NCBI GenBank assembly: GCA_026261815.1
Contig: JAMPIT010000884.1
Span: forward strand, 12,475,001-12,539,000
Source: Monarcha castaneiventris obscurior
Taxonomy: Eukaryota; Chordata; Aves; Passeriformes; Monarchidae
Direction: 5' to 3'
Length of the DNA: 64,000 bases
In this document: positions 48,526-59,757 of the stretch, in pieces
Layout of the letters: each line of letters starts with the position of its first letter
Numbering within the stretch: position 1 is the first letter of the stretch
Translations under genes and position numbers: made by a program
The notes under the pieces: model-generated
Database searches by the model: none
Told to the model about the DNA's origin: nothing
Seen by the model: the letters and a program-made list of their open reading frames with translations, nothing else

Positions 48526-50073
48526 GGTGATCACTAACCCCTCAGTTGAAGCTGTGAGGGCTATCTTGTGAAACAGTAAAAATATAAACTTATATCCTGC
48601 ACCTCTAGAAATCTATTCTCCCAGTTGATGGTCAGTATCATCACCTGACAAAGGTGACTTGTGGGATGGAGTTTCAGATGAGCCTGACATACCCCTATAA
48701 ACAAATTTGTCTTGTATTTTTTCCCTTGCACTTCAGTGATGAGCTAATTTTAGTGAATGGTCTCTTTGAAGAGGTGTTAGTTCTTGAACTAGAGCCAGTG
48801 CATTGCAGCTCAGCAATAGTAGACCTTGTTTTCTTATGGTGTAGGGAATACATCTGTAATTCTGTAAATCTGTGACTGCTTACACTCCCTTTTGGAACCA
48901 AAAGTGGAGGAAAAGGAAGACAGTAGTCAGACAGAATCAGAAAGCACAGATTTTGGCTACTATTTTAAGATTTGTATTGACACTGTAAGTGATCTATGTT
49001 CTTTCTTTAAAGTGATGCTACAGCAGCTCAAAGTTAACTTCAGTAGGTTTTTTAAAATGTCACAGAAGTCCACTTAACTTGGAAAAAGTAATTAATCTTT
49101 AATATGAAGATGAAACTGCTCTGGATTTCAGCTACAGGTCACTGGACCGCTCATTTTGATGCAAATATTCATTTTGTACACTTCCTAAATGTCCTAATTT
49201 TAAGAATAACATTCGGTAATAAAAGACAGTAAACACTGCATGATGCTACAAGTACCAGCATGTTCTGAATTTTCAGAATAGCAAATGCTCCAACAAGATT
49301 AATAAGAATTCTTTCAGGATCAGTTGTATTTTTGCAAATTCTGCTCTTACCCCAATGATGGGAAAGAAACCTTTTCTTCTTCAGAGGACAATCCTTCCCC
49401 TTTTCTCAGGCATTCTCTGTTTCTACAGGGTCTGATTAAGACCTAGGTATCCTATTGTCCTGCTCAGCTCAACTACCCAGTTGTCCCACACTTCCTTTAA
49501 TGTTTTTTAAGATAAACTTCCAATTTGAGGATTGCTAGAACAGGGAAAAAAGTCCTATGAAGTAACTAGTGAGTAATATCTGCTTGGGAAACTGTCTGCT
49601 TAGCACAGCTGTCAAGGAAAAGAATATTTCCCAATACTACCCAAAGGGGGATTGATACCTAGTCCTGCTGTTGCACAGTGCTCTGCCTGCTCAGCTGAAC
49701 AAGTGACTCCACACAAACAGCAAGCCTTTGGGAAGGAGGGAAGGAATAAGGAAAGGGGGGAATAACAGAGCTGCCTGAATGGTTGAGGGAGGCGGTGGTC
49801 ACACCAGCTGTCTGGACAGCCCCAGCATCCACCACAAGGGATATGGAAACAGCACAGTTACCCCCTGGGACAAGGTCAGGGCTGCACAGCACTCACACCA
49901 CGGAGGGAAGAAGTTGCATTAGTCTCTCCTGGCTTACAGTACCACAAACTCTCTCTCAGTCTGCCTTCCCTGCTAATAAATTATCCAGAGTTTTCCCAAT
50001 GAGAAGGCCTTCACCTTCTAAAAGTTTGACAACATAGAGGGGAGAATAAATGCTTAAACTCCATGGCATTGGA
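48526..50073. other. non-coding stretch, nothing recognised
   Basis: I see no exon, RNA gene or transposon. A purine-rich patch at 49727-49760 carries G3, G3 and G6 runs, too irregular for a strong quadruplex call. Confidence 0.5.
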
Positions 50074-50130
50074 AAAAAGAAAAAAAAGAGACGAAAAAAA
50101 AAGAAAAAAAAAAAAGAGAAAAAGAAGATT
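50074..50130. repeat. A-rich polypurine tract
   Basis: About 57 bases of A runs separated by single G or GAGACG words, almost pure purine on the plus strand. The poly-Phe open frames on the minus strand here are artefacts of this tract. Confidence 0.85.
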
Positions 50131-50680
50131 GCAAGCCTGGGACACTGCTGGAATAAACAAAGTGGCCGTATGGTGACAGCAGAGTGAGAGAAGGAAGTAG
50201 CCAACCTTCTGACTCCACAGAGCCCTACTCTGGGCACAGCTTCCCCACAGAGCATGGACCATAAGCATTTATTCCTGCGGAGAGCCAGTCCCCAGAGCCG
50301 AGGGGGAGAAGCCGGCTGAGGACACTCCTGTTTGTGCCTCATGGAGCAGCCAGAGCACCGTCTGCACTTCCAGCAGCAGCACAGCACCTCGGAGGTGCAG
50401 CAACAGCTTCTCCACAGAACGTATGGCAGAGGTCTGGTGGCACAGGGGCTCAGGCCATGGGGGGTGCTGGGCTGGGCCCCCTGCCTCTGCCCAGCAGCAT
50501 CCCCACTTTCATGCCAAAACCAAGGACCTGCTTTGAGATGAGAGCACGAGGACAGGGGAGTTATATCAGTTACAGCTGTTTGACTGGTAATTGCAGCTGG
50601 GGGTCCGTCATCTCACGTCACACAGAGTAGGAAAATGGGTCAGACGTAACGTGTTTGGTTAAGTATCTAAACTGAAAAGG
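50131..50680. other. locally GC-rich unique sequence
   Basis: About 50230-50530 is clearly more GC-rich than its surroundings by eye, with CAGCAGCAGCACAGCACC, GGCCATGGGGGGTGCTGGGC and several CpGs (CCGAG, GCCGG, ACCGTC, CTCGG, AACGT). It does not look like a classic CpG island. Overlapping plus frames at 50332-50541 and 50334-50630 are in different phases and Ala/Pro/Gln-rich, with no family recognised. A diverged GC-rich repeat or an unrecognised exon are both possible. Confidence 0.4.
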
Positions 50681-51260
50681 TACTATTTTCTTTTAAATTA
50701 TATATTCTTTACTGGCAGTAAGGTTACTGGTGCAAGGCTTTCTAGCTTTAAAACGTAACAGGGACATGCCCTCTGAGGGTCAGGCTTTCATTTGCCGATG
50801 TTAATTCTCAGCTGCCTGTTATTCGTCCTTCATTGTAGCCTCTGTCTTAGCTGGACACGCTCCTGATTCCCTGCTATATCCAGACGGTCCATGTAAATAG
50901 TGTTTATGTTAAGGAAGTCATGTTCTGTGTGACTGGAGCACATAGAAACTGATGTTGTTGTCACTTTAGATTAAGCTCTCATTTTAGCAAAGGAGGCAAT
51001 TGGAGCAGGCAGCTGAGTGGCCGAATGAAATATTCAGCTCATTTCGTTTAAAGCTGCCCCCATCTCCATTGTTCAGGCTGGCAGGGCTGATTAACCCTTG
51101 CTGGTGCTGTCACAACAATGCTCACTCTGTCTCAAGACCCAAACAGGCAGGTTTCAAAGGTCAGCAAGGTGATATTTGTAAGGGCTTTTTCCTCACAATT
51201 AATGAACTTTAAGGAAAAGGCAAATTAACCCCTCAGGCTTCCACCACTTTGTAGATAAGA
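50681..51260. promoter_or_regulatory. candidate conserved non-coding element, about 0.6 kb
   Basis: Long, repeat-poor, with retained CpGs (AAACGTAACAGG, TTGCCGATG, TTATTCGTCC, GACACGCTCC, CAGACGGTCC, GTGGCCGAATG, CATTTCGTTT). SOX-type words face each other: CATTGTT at 51067-51073 and its exact reverse complement AACAATG at 51114-51120. Homeodomain-like GTTAATTC, CTGATTAACCC and CAATTAATGAAC also occur, as does AAATATTCAGC. The open frame at 51000-51212 is short and unrecognised. Texture, length and word content make this one of the best enhancer candidates here; conservation needs alignment. Confidence 0.5.
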
Positions 51261-53447
51261 TAAATAAAACAGCACTTAGCAATGATCAAGGATGTTCTCC
51301 ATGCTCAAGGCAAGCAGGAACACTGCTCCCCTTAACCACAGATTGGCACCTGACACCTGTGAACATTCTGCTAAACTTGAGCTAACCCCAAGCACTTAAT
51401 GAGCTCTTCCTCATGCAGAATTACATACTTGGGTTTTTTTTTTCAGAAATTGTTGACAGCAAATAATATGCCAAAATAAACCTAAGGTCTAGGCAAGAGA
51501 AAGCCCTAGTCCGCACTGCTGTGAGTGTTCAGCTGTGGCCCGCGCTTGCAGACAGTCTGTCTGTCTAGAGACGATAGCCCAAGGCTTCCAGTGCTGCTGC
51601 CATGGGGCTGCTTGCCTACAGCCATCCCAAAACCTACTTTGGAAATGCCTCGGCCACAGCATTACCACTGCACTGAACCGAGCACAGCCTTTCCTCTCAG
51701 GGAACAATCTTAAGGAGTTCGCTAGGATGCAACGGTTGCTACAGGAGAAGCAGTGAATGCTCAAATATGCAATGCCTGATGTCCCAAAACCAGAGAAGAG
51801 GATTATTAAATAGTCTCCCTTCAGCTTGACTTGTTGCAAAGATTCTATTTATGGAATGGCCTAATTCTGCTTCATGACAGGGACTTTCAAACCCAGTTAT
51901 ACTTGTGCCAGCATCTGCGTAAGTGCTCTGTCACTTACTGCCGTATGCTGAAGGGCCTGATGCTCAGCAGTACCTGCTCAGAGCACAGGGCTTGGGCTCC
52001 TTAGCTCAAGACAGAATTAGAAACAAGACACCAAATATTCTTGGCAAAAGTGTTAACAACAGCCCCGAAGACTGTAAGGTAAGGCCATCATAAACTGCAA
52101 TATCAAGGGTAATAGCATTTTATTTTTAATGCGAGGTTTGGTATTTTAAGACAGCTCAAGTACAGGAGACAAATTTTCTTACAATCACACTGACAATTAC
52201 TGTACCAGTTTTTCCATTTCATCTGTATCTTGCATTAAATTGCCAAAAACAAAAAAGCATATCTATTAAAAATATCAGTAGTTATACGAACTACATTCAT
52301 ACTGACAGAAGATAACCACAAAAGTTATCTGTTGTGGAGCAGCTGAAATCGTAACTCCCCACCCCCTTGAGACACTGAACTGTACATATATACTTGCCTC
52401 TCTCTACTGCTAAGGCATTTCTCTAGGATACAAAAGAATTGGGTACCACTGATAAATGGATAAACCTCGTAAAATAATACTTATACTACCTAAATGACTA
52501 ATTTCCAATAGCCTTGCAGCTACATTTTACTGTGACATTTTACAGCATAGTTCATATGAGAATATCCTGTAAGAGCACTCACACAAATACTCTCTACTTG
52601 CATGTATAGTATAATATTCCATCTTTGCTGTAATGACTTCGGAGTCAAAATCTCATCAATTGCATTTTTGCTTTACTGGTTATCTAGATAAAAATGCAGC
52701 TGTCTACGAACGACTTGTGAATGCAGATAATAGTAAGTTAACAGGAGAATATAAACATTAAACATGATATCTTAGGTGTAATTATTGTACACACAGTTTA
52801 ACTACTAGCACTTTTTTTTTCCCATTTCATACATTGGAGAGTATATTACCTGATTCCAATACTCTCTATATATCTGTTTAGAATTTAGGGTCCAATTGAA
52901 GAAGATCCTTCAATGCTGTTTAAATACATAAGGGTCTTAATACCTCGAAATAAAATATACATCTGTCATAGTGAAACAAAGAAGTGCTACATGTTATAAT
53001 GAGACCTATTTCTTCAAAGACTAACTTCTTAAACATCACAAGCAATGAACGAAATACGCCTTTTAGTAATCCCTTTTGATACTTTCCTGAACAGAAGTCA
53101 TTCAAGAAGTACACAGATGTAGCTAAGCTCCTATAATCAGTCTAAATATGAGTGGTTGTAAAACCAAGTTTATGTTATGCATGAACATATTTTAGACCTA
53201 TGCACTGGGAACAGTGAAGTGCTTGACATCTGGAGCTAGACAGTGGTGAATTGTAGCATGCACACATCACTCTCATTTGCATAAATATCTATTTTCAGAA
53301 TCACCAAGGCTCAAACACCCCCAGCTTTCCACCAATTTAAAAGCATCATTCATTTGAAATGTTAGGATAAAGCCCAACAGGTAGCATACCCACCAAAACT
53401 CAGCTTTGACAGTATTGTGGTTTCATATTTCCCCCCTCTCACCACAT
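51261..53447. other. non-coding stretch, nothing recognised with confidence
   Basis: AT-rich sequence. The part from about 52110 to 52260 (TTTTTAATGCGAGG, CACACTGACAATTACTG, TTGCATTAAATTGCC) has mild enhancer-like texture. I see no exon or transposon. Confidence 0.5.
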
Positions 53448-53520
53448 TTTAATAAAAAACCCAAACAACCAACCCATACATAAACAAAAACATACCCTGC
53501 TACCCTGCTACCTGACCACC
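53448..53520. repeat. A/C-rich low-complexity tract
   Basis: AATAAAAAACCCAAACAACC, AACCCATACATAAACAAAAAC, then two copies of the 8-base word ACCCTGCT. There is almost no G on the plus strand before the last part. Confidence 0.65.
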
Positions 53521-53571
53521 TGCATCTCCAAAAGACCCCTATCTCAGGATGGCAAGAATGGAGACGGATGG

Positions 53572-53583
53572 CCTCTATAGAGG
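53572..53583. repeat. 12-bp perfect palindrome
   Basis: CCTCTATAGAGG reads the same on both strands. It is short and could be chance. Confidence 0.85.
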
Positions 53584-53668
53584 GGAGGAAATAAAATGCA
53601 AAACACCAGAGGTCCTGCAGAAAACATGACTAATTCCAGAGGCAGAGCTGTCCCCTGCATGAGTCAGC

Positions 53669-53695
53669 CAGCATTCCAGCCGCAGCATTCCAGCA
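53669..53695. repeat. two-copy 14-bp tandem duplication
   Basis: CAGCATTCCAGCCG is followed directly by CAGCATTCCAGCA. It is a small local duplication. Confidence 0.75.
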
Positions 53696-53734
53696 TGGTA
53701 CTGTGGGAGCCCTGCAGCCAGAGGTGTTGTTTCG

Positions 53735-53870
53735 GCAGGAGAGTCTCAGGGGTCCTGCGGGCCGCCGTCATTAAAACCACAGCACCTTTTGCAGGAGTTG
53801 AGTTATTAACCTCCATGACCCCAGACAAATTTAAACCCTACTAACTGCAGATTCCTCTGAGGAATCAAGG
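53735..53870. promoter_or_regulatory. possible conserved non-coding element
   Basis: A short block with clustered CpGs in TGCGGGCCGCCGTCATTAAAACC, followed by GAGTTATTAACCTCC and CAAATTTAAACCC. The mix of retained CpGs and a TCATTAAA word in an otherwise CpG-poor region suggests constraint. The open frame 53596-53844 crosses it but resembles no known protein. Confidence 0.3.
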
Positions 53871-56800
53871 CACGTGTTTGTAAATTGCTTGGATATTCAG
53901 CATGATGAAAGATGTTACATAAATGACAATTATTAATATAATAGTGGCAAATGGGTCAGGAGGAAAATTTCAGTACTGATTTAGGCTGTTGTTTCTAGCC
54001 AACATCAAATATTGGTCGAGTTTGGATACTGATGTCTTGAAAGAATAAATATGATGTTCACCTCTTTAAAATTACAAATCCATTTAGAATTACAAATTGT
54101 TTCTCTAGTTTGAAGAAAATCTTGGAAAAATTCTTTAAAGAAAAAGTTCAAACCAAAATGGTAATAATTCCTTAGCTTTTGTACAGTCTAGGACTAAAGA
54201 TTTGAGTTTGGACTGTAGTATTGTCATCTACTGATTACGGCCAAAGAAATCCCCCAGCAACATTCGTAAAGCTTATTTTCCCAAAGCAAAGAGAAAAAGG
54301 CATCTAGGAATGCATGGTATCCCCATTGCCCAGTAAGATGTTGCAATGATATAAATGAAACTAACATTTTTCTGAGAGAAAACAAATAAATACAAGCAAC
54401 CTGAAACATGCACCACAAAGTTTCTCATTGCAACCCAACTAGAGATCTTGTGTCCCTACAGAGCATTCCACTGGCATGGATGGAGGTGCAGAAGCGTACG
54501 TTCAATATCCAAATTCGCCAAAGATCCTATCCCTGGTGTTATTAGCTTCATTAGGACTGTGGCCAAGTTCAACAACCATATATAAACAAAAATATGTGAA
54601 CATATCCATCCACAGATGCCAACTTCCCTGCAATTCCAAGCACCCAACAATCATTTACAGATCGTGGACAAGGCAGCACTTTCCCAACCCTGTTCCGAAA
54701 CACATAATAACCATCAAGCAACGGCACCACTTCACAAAATGAAATGAAGTGGATTTGCTCACGTTTGAAGCCAAAGATACCAAAAGTAAAGAGCATGTAA
54801 TTACCCAAATGGCAATTTGCCAAAGCAGAAACTGCCTGAGCCAGTGCCTCCCAATTCAGAGGCAGAGGCCTTGACAACTGGGGCCACAAGCCGAACCAAA
54901 ATTAAATCAGAGAAGTTGGGCTCACAAACAAAAATGTGACTCCTGGGCCTGTCAACAGGAGAAAACTCTGGAAGATGTTCCAAGGTAAAGGTCTGGCTCT
55001 TCGTGGATAGAGGGAGTTTTACATAGTTTGTGAGAAATAAGGTAGTAGCTGGTTATACACACAGAGTGCATCTTTGTTCAACATTTCTCATGGAATGGTT
55101 ATCCAAAAATACCAGGAGTCTGGTTACAATGGACTTTTTGGTGGAAAATGGGTTAAGGAAGGAGATGTCAAAAGTCATACACTGCTCATCAAATTATAAA
55201 CATTAACTCTCAGAAGATTATAGTATTTTCAATGTAAAAGTGAACTCCCAGGTGATTATGTTACTGTTAATGCTATTAACCCCTTCAAGAGGTTCCCCGC
55301 GAGGTAAAAAAGAAGAAAAAACCCACAAAAATCTCACATACTTATGCTCAGATCTGAGGTGATTCAGAGGGACATTTGAGAAGAACCTGCACTTAGCATC
55401 TTGCCTGTCACAGGAACACGGTGAGCGGTGTTTTCTGCTCATTGTATTTCTACCAAACCATGCAAGAAGGAAAGAGGCACTTCAGAGAGATTGTTCAGGC
55501 CAGCTTCAGCAATTTTCTAGGTCAATCCAAAACCCTATGCCCTCCAAAAGTCATCCAAGATACTAAAGAGCAGTTCCAGAATTTTGCGACTATACTTCAT
55601 CCTCAAAGCTGTATATCAGAATACATGGAAGGCCAAGGAATCCAGATTTACAGAATACTTAATAAGGCTTCAGAAAATTTTTTGGTGTAGCCAGGCCTAA
55701 GCCAGAGTGAGCCTGGTCAATTTATGGGTTTTGGTGGAAACTATGCAAAATGTGGTGGTGGTTTCAGCTGAGTTTCATTCTAGGGTTTGGGTTTTATTCA
55801 AAGCCTGAACTCGAAGGAGAACTAAAGGGACATGAAACCATGCAACATGAAACCATACAACATGAAACTGAAATAAGGTTTGCATGAACACTGAAAAGAT
55901 TCATGAAGTGGGGAAAAGGGCAAAAGCCTGAACCAACAAACAGGCCTGGGGCTTCAAATTCACCATACATATAGTGCTAATTCCAATCTTCACTATTGCT
56001 ATCTCTGAGAAGTCATTCCTCATACTTCACACCCAACTGAGAAATTCAAGGTCAAGAGGAATTACTTTAATTCATGAAGGTTTCCAGATTTTTAGTTGTG
56101 AGGACATGGCTCCATATCATCCCTTTTTAATTCAGAGTTAAGACTAAAATAACAGCATTTATTTAGGTTTAAACTCATAAACATTTATACCTCGACGTCC
56201 ATCTTTCTTTTGAAATATATCCAGTATCATCATCTTTGACTACATGTGAAGACAATGCATCATGAATCTATAATAACCTCTTCACTTGGTTTGCAACATG
56301 AATTTTTGTCTGGTTAAATGTCTCAATTACTCCCACTTATAGGTTATCCACATATGGACTGAGAGCTGAACCCATTTGAGAATTAGCTTTTAACAGCTGA
56401 CCTGGTGCTTCAGCAAGTGTTTTGCACAGTCTCCTGGGAAAAAGCACATTCATGAGCAAGCCTAGAATCACAAACCTTACCCCAGGAAAGGCAAAGCACA
56501 TTAGTATTTATCACACAGAGAATTCAACTACCCTATTGCTACAATGCTGCTCAGTGGCGAAGTGACAGAACAGCATTAAATATTATTTGCAGAGAGAGCC
56601 ATCTGCCTGCCATCACATAGGAGGGTGAAATCACCTACCAGCATGTGAGAATGGAAAGAGAAGAGATGTTTCATATGAGAACTATAGAGGGAGAAGAAAG
56701 ATGAAAGCCAGAAAAACCAGCAAAAAGTAAAACAAAAATTAATTATTTAGAGCTTAGTATCTGAGCTTGCTATTGGATCTATTAACATCATATCTCAAAT

Positions 56801-58719
56801 AATTATAGGGTTTCCCACTACCCTCACACTAACTGCTACTGCATTTTTATAAATTGCTATGTTACATAAAACACTGTGTATTTTAATGTCCCTGTAGTAT
56901 CTGAGCAATTACATGCATTATAGTTCTGTATTTTCACATCATTGAGGAATGATGGCTTCAATTCACCACCTCTGTGCTGATGACTCCCACATCTCACTCC
57001 CAACCAATCTTGTTCTATCTAAACACACATTTCAGCCAGTTTTGCTTCAATGTACAACTGTTAAAATCTTTTTCTGTCTGCTACTGAAGACTCAACAGCA
57101 GTGACTTCAGACATGCTAATGGGACAGAACTTTTTCTTTTTTAATATTTGCCTTTAAAAAGACTAAATATCTAATGGATATCTACAGTTAAAGTCAAAAG
57201 CATTAAAAAAGATCAGAATGCTTCTAGGCTCGGTATGTAAACTACTCAATAAGTGATTTTTAAAACGGTCATCCTTATGGGTTTTGACAGTTAAAAACAA
57301 TGAACCACCACTCCTTCCATCTGGCTGGTAAAACTATGTACCAACAAGTTCAGCTCATTAGAGAACATGACCACATTTACACCTCCTACCTAGCAATGGC
57401 TATGAAAGAGTCTATAACAGCTTTAAGAGACCAACAGTAAAATAAACCCAGAGAAACAGCAATAAATGTAAGTATATACACAGGTCCTGCTGCCATCCAC
57501 ACTCCCCTCCATACCCTCAGTGCACACACATGGAAAGAGCCCACCTGTGCCAGAGCCAGATTTAAAGTGCTTCCTTCAACTCAGTTGTCGGCCTTTAGCT
57601 AAACTAGTAATTAGTAACTGCAGCCCTTGCTGCTCTGATTTTCCCCAGACTTGCAGAAGCAGCCATGCAGAGAAGGGTGGTGTTTTGGCAAAGGACCCTC
57701 GGAAGAGGTGGAGTTAAAAGAGGTGAAGGTAGAGCCAGCTGTTGAGGCATGTAAAACTGGAGGAACCTGGAAATCAAAATGGGTAGGTTTAATTTCTCCT
57801 ATTGCTCTGATCTGCCCCCAGCACAGAAAATCATGGCCCTTGTCACTCAGTAAGAGGAAATGCAACCTTGGTGTAGCAGTTCTTATTTCATCCATTAATT
57901 AATGCCACTGTGGGATCCCCATCATTCTATCAGGTGTGCTGATGCTCCGAGGATGTATCATACAGGCCATGGCACAGACAGGAGATGTTCTTGCCTAGCT
58001 AGTAATCCCATAGGTTTTCCACACTGTGGGATATAGCAGCAGTACTAACAAAAACAGGGTGAGTAGCTGCTCAAATTTCATTTACTGCCTAAGGAATGCT
58101 TATGTTTTTCTCTCATCAATTCTACCATGCACAGCTTGCTAAGGAGTTCACCCTGTTCTCAACCTGGAACTGTGAGGGAAGAACAGACTCAATAAAGGCT
58201 CAGAGGTTTTGTTCAAATGGGTGTAGAGAGAGAATTCAAGCTTCACACATCCTATCTAAACGGTCCAAAAAGAGAGAAAGAAATCTAAAACTCTCTGGAC
58301 TTGCACACAATTTTTCCAGCTCTCCCGTCTGTTACACAGACTAGACATTTTGCAGATTTCTTGGAGAACTTCCTGGCAACCACAAGCAATCACCAGGGCA
58401 GGATGCATATGTGTTAAACTGAAATCTTAAACAAAATCATCTTTTTGAGCTTCAGACATTTATTTTTTTTTTAAACTGTGAGTTCTGGAAAATGGCTTAG
58501 TATTATTTTATTTCACTGCAGCTAGTTCAGCCATCTCTCCCACCACAGAAACAAGAGGGCTGCAAAGGCTAAGGGGTCACCAATGGTGGTTTACATGGCC
58601 CTTCTAGGAAGAAATTTCACAGGTCTTTTTTTATGGACATCTTATTTCTATTATGGTGATTTTTCTTTGACTCTGTGCTGTTGTGGTTTAGATCCAATTG
58701 AATATTTCAACTTGTTTTT
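53871..58719. other. non-coding stretch, nothing recognised with confidence
   Basis: I recognise no transposon or RNA gene. The frame 55421-55690 (89 codons, plus) is open but matches no family I know and lacks a convincing splice context. A 15-bp tandem repeat lies at 55831-55870. Around 56735-56830 there is mild homeodomain-word clustering (AATTAATTATTTAG, AAATAATTATAGG). Confidence 0.5.
55831..55870. repeat. 15-bp tandem repeat, about 2.6 copies
   Basis: CATGAAACCATGCAA (55831-55845), CATGAAACCATACAA (55846-55860), then partial CATGAAACTG (55861-55870). One mismatch separates the two full units. Confidence 0.92.
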
Positions 58720-58930
58720 TCAGGCACACCCACCTAAACAGACAGACTCTTCCTGATTATTAAATTAAACAACCTGGGGTCCACAAGGTCAACGGCTCAG
58801 TTTGTTCCAGAGCTGTTAATCGAGCAAGAATTAATACACTGAGTATAGGAGAAATTGTCAGTTAAGAGTCAATAAAAGGACTTAATCTCTTTGTGAATCC
58901 CTAATAGGTTAACAGCTTTTTCTTGGATGG
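58720..58930. promoter_or_regulatory. possible conserved non-coding element
   Basis: A repeat-poor block with retained CpGs in GTCAACGGCTC and TAATCGAGC, and homeodomain-type words ATTATTAAATTAAAC, GCTGTTAATCGAG and AGAATTAATACAC. A GTCAATAAAAGG word and AGGTTAACAGC follow. No frame is sustained. It is likely part of the same regulatory cluster as the next block. Confidence 0.38.
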
Positions 58931-58999
58931 ATGGTAGGTACCATGAAAAATGTTTAGTGTGACCCCACATCACTGATAATGTGTAGTTCATTGTTTTTA

Positions 59000-59530
59000 T
59001 GTTCAAGGACATCGTGGAAGTTCACAGCTTTCACCAAGCTTTCTCCTTAAGAAATGATACAGCACCATCCGCTTCCAGGCTATGATGAGGGCATAAGGAA
59101 TGGATTGGGAGTAACTTGTATATTATATAAATGCCCTCTCCTGTCACAGGCAGCACCTCACAACTGCTGCCACGAGAAATACAAAATAATTCACAGTGTT
59201 GAAAAATCCAGGGCATTTATCAAAGTACATTTTGCAAAATTACTCAGCATCATTAATAAACTTGTTATTAATTCATGAAACATATCACCTTAAAAGCCCT
59301 GATGAATTTATGGGTTTAACCAATAAATGTGTTCTTAGTATGCTGTTATTTGCCCCATTATATAAGCAGGTAAACAGTGAGAGAATATCCTTTCCTCTAA
59401 CTACCCATAGGATTGGTGAATTTGATACACGTACATCCCACTTGCACTAAATAAAATGAGGAGAGATTAAGCTGCTTGCGGAAAGCAACATAGAGAAAGC
59501 TGCTGCCTGTGATGGCGTAAGACCTCAAGT
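59000..59530. promoter_or_regulatory. candidate conserved non-coding element, about 0.5 kb
   Basis: Long repeat-poor block with enhancer-type words: TATATTATATAAATGCC, CATTAATAAACTTGTTATTAATTC (overlapping an 8-bp inverted repeat at 59252-59272), AACCAATAAATGTG, TTATATAAGCAGGTAAACAG (forkhead-like GTAAACA) and TGATACACGTAC. CpGs are retained in CCATCCGC, CCACGAG, CTTGCGG and TGGCGTAAG. Short open frames on both strands are unrecognised. It ends just before the A/C tract at 59590. Confidence 0.45.
59252..59272. repeat. 8-bp inverted repeat, 5-base spacer
   Basis: ATTAATAA at 59252-59259 and TTATTAAT at 59265-59272 are exact reverse complements. All-AT arms make chance occurrence fairly likely, but it lies in the middle of a CNE-like block. 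Confidence 0.85.
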
Positions 59531-59589
59531 GATAATTCTGTGCCTGCTCTGGTTCTTTATAGTTCTCCATTTGTCTTGGGAATTGTGCA

Positions 59590-59757
59590 TTAAAAAAAAA
59601 AGAAAAAAAAGGAAAAAACCAACCAACCAACAACAACAAAAAACCCCACCCCCCAAAAAAAGCAAAAAACACCCCACTACCACCACCACAAAAAAAGACC
59701 CAAAACAAAAAAAAACAAAAAAAAAAAAAACCAAAAAAAAAAAAAAACCCAAAAAAA
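59590..59757. repeat. 170-bp A/C-only low-complexity tract
   Basis: For about 170 bases the plus strand is A and C with only a few G and T: A runs with single G, then CCAACCAACCAACAACAAC, CCCCACCCCCC, CACTACCACCACCAC, and long A runs separated by CC, CCC or C. No fixed unit can be read. The minus strand gives Phe/Gly/Val/Trp low-complexity open frames that are not genes. It is the most extreme member of the A/C tract class in this window. Confidence 0.95.

Noticed and set aside
49956..50387. Minus-strand frame of 143 codons
   Set aside because: It includes a poly-Phe stretch from the A-rich tract at 50074-50130 and no recognisable domain.
55421..55690. Plus-strand frame of 89 codons with ordinary amino-acid composition
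   Set aside because: No family resemblance and no clear exon borders. A single open frame of this length is expected by chance in 64 kb.
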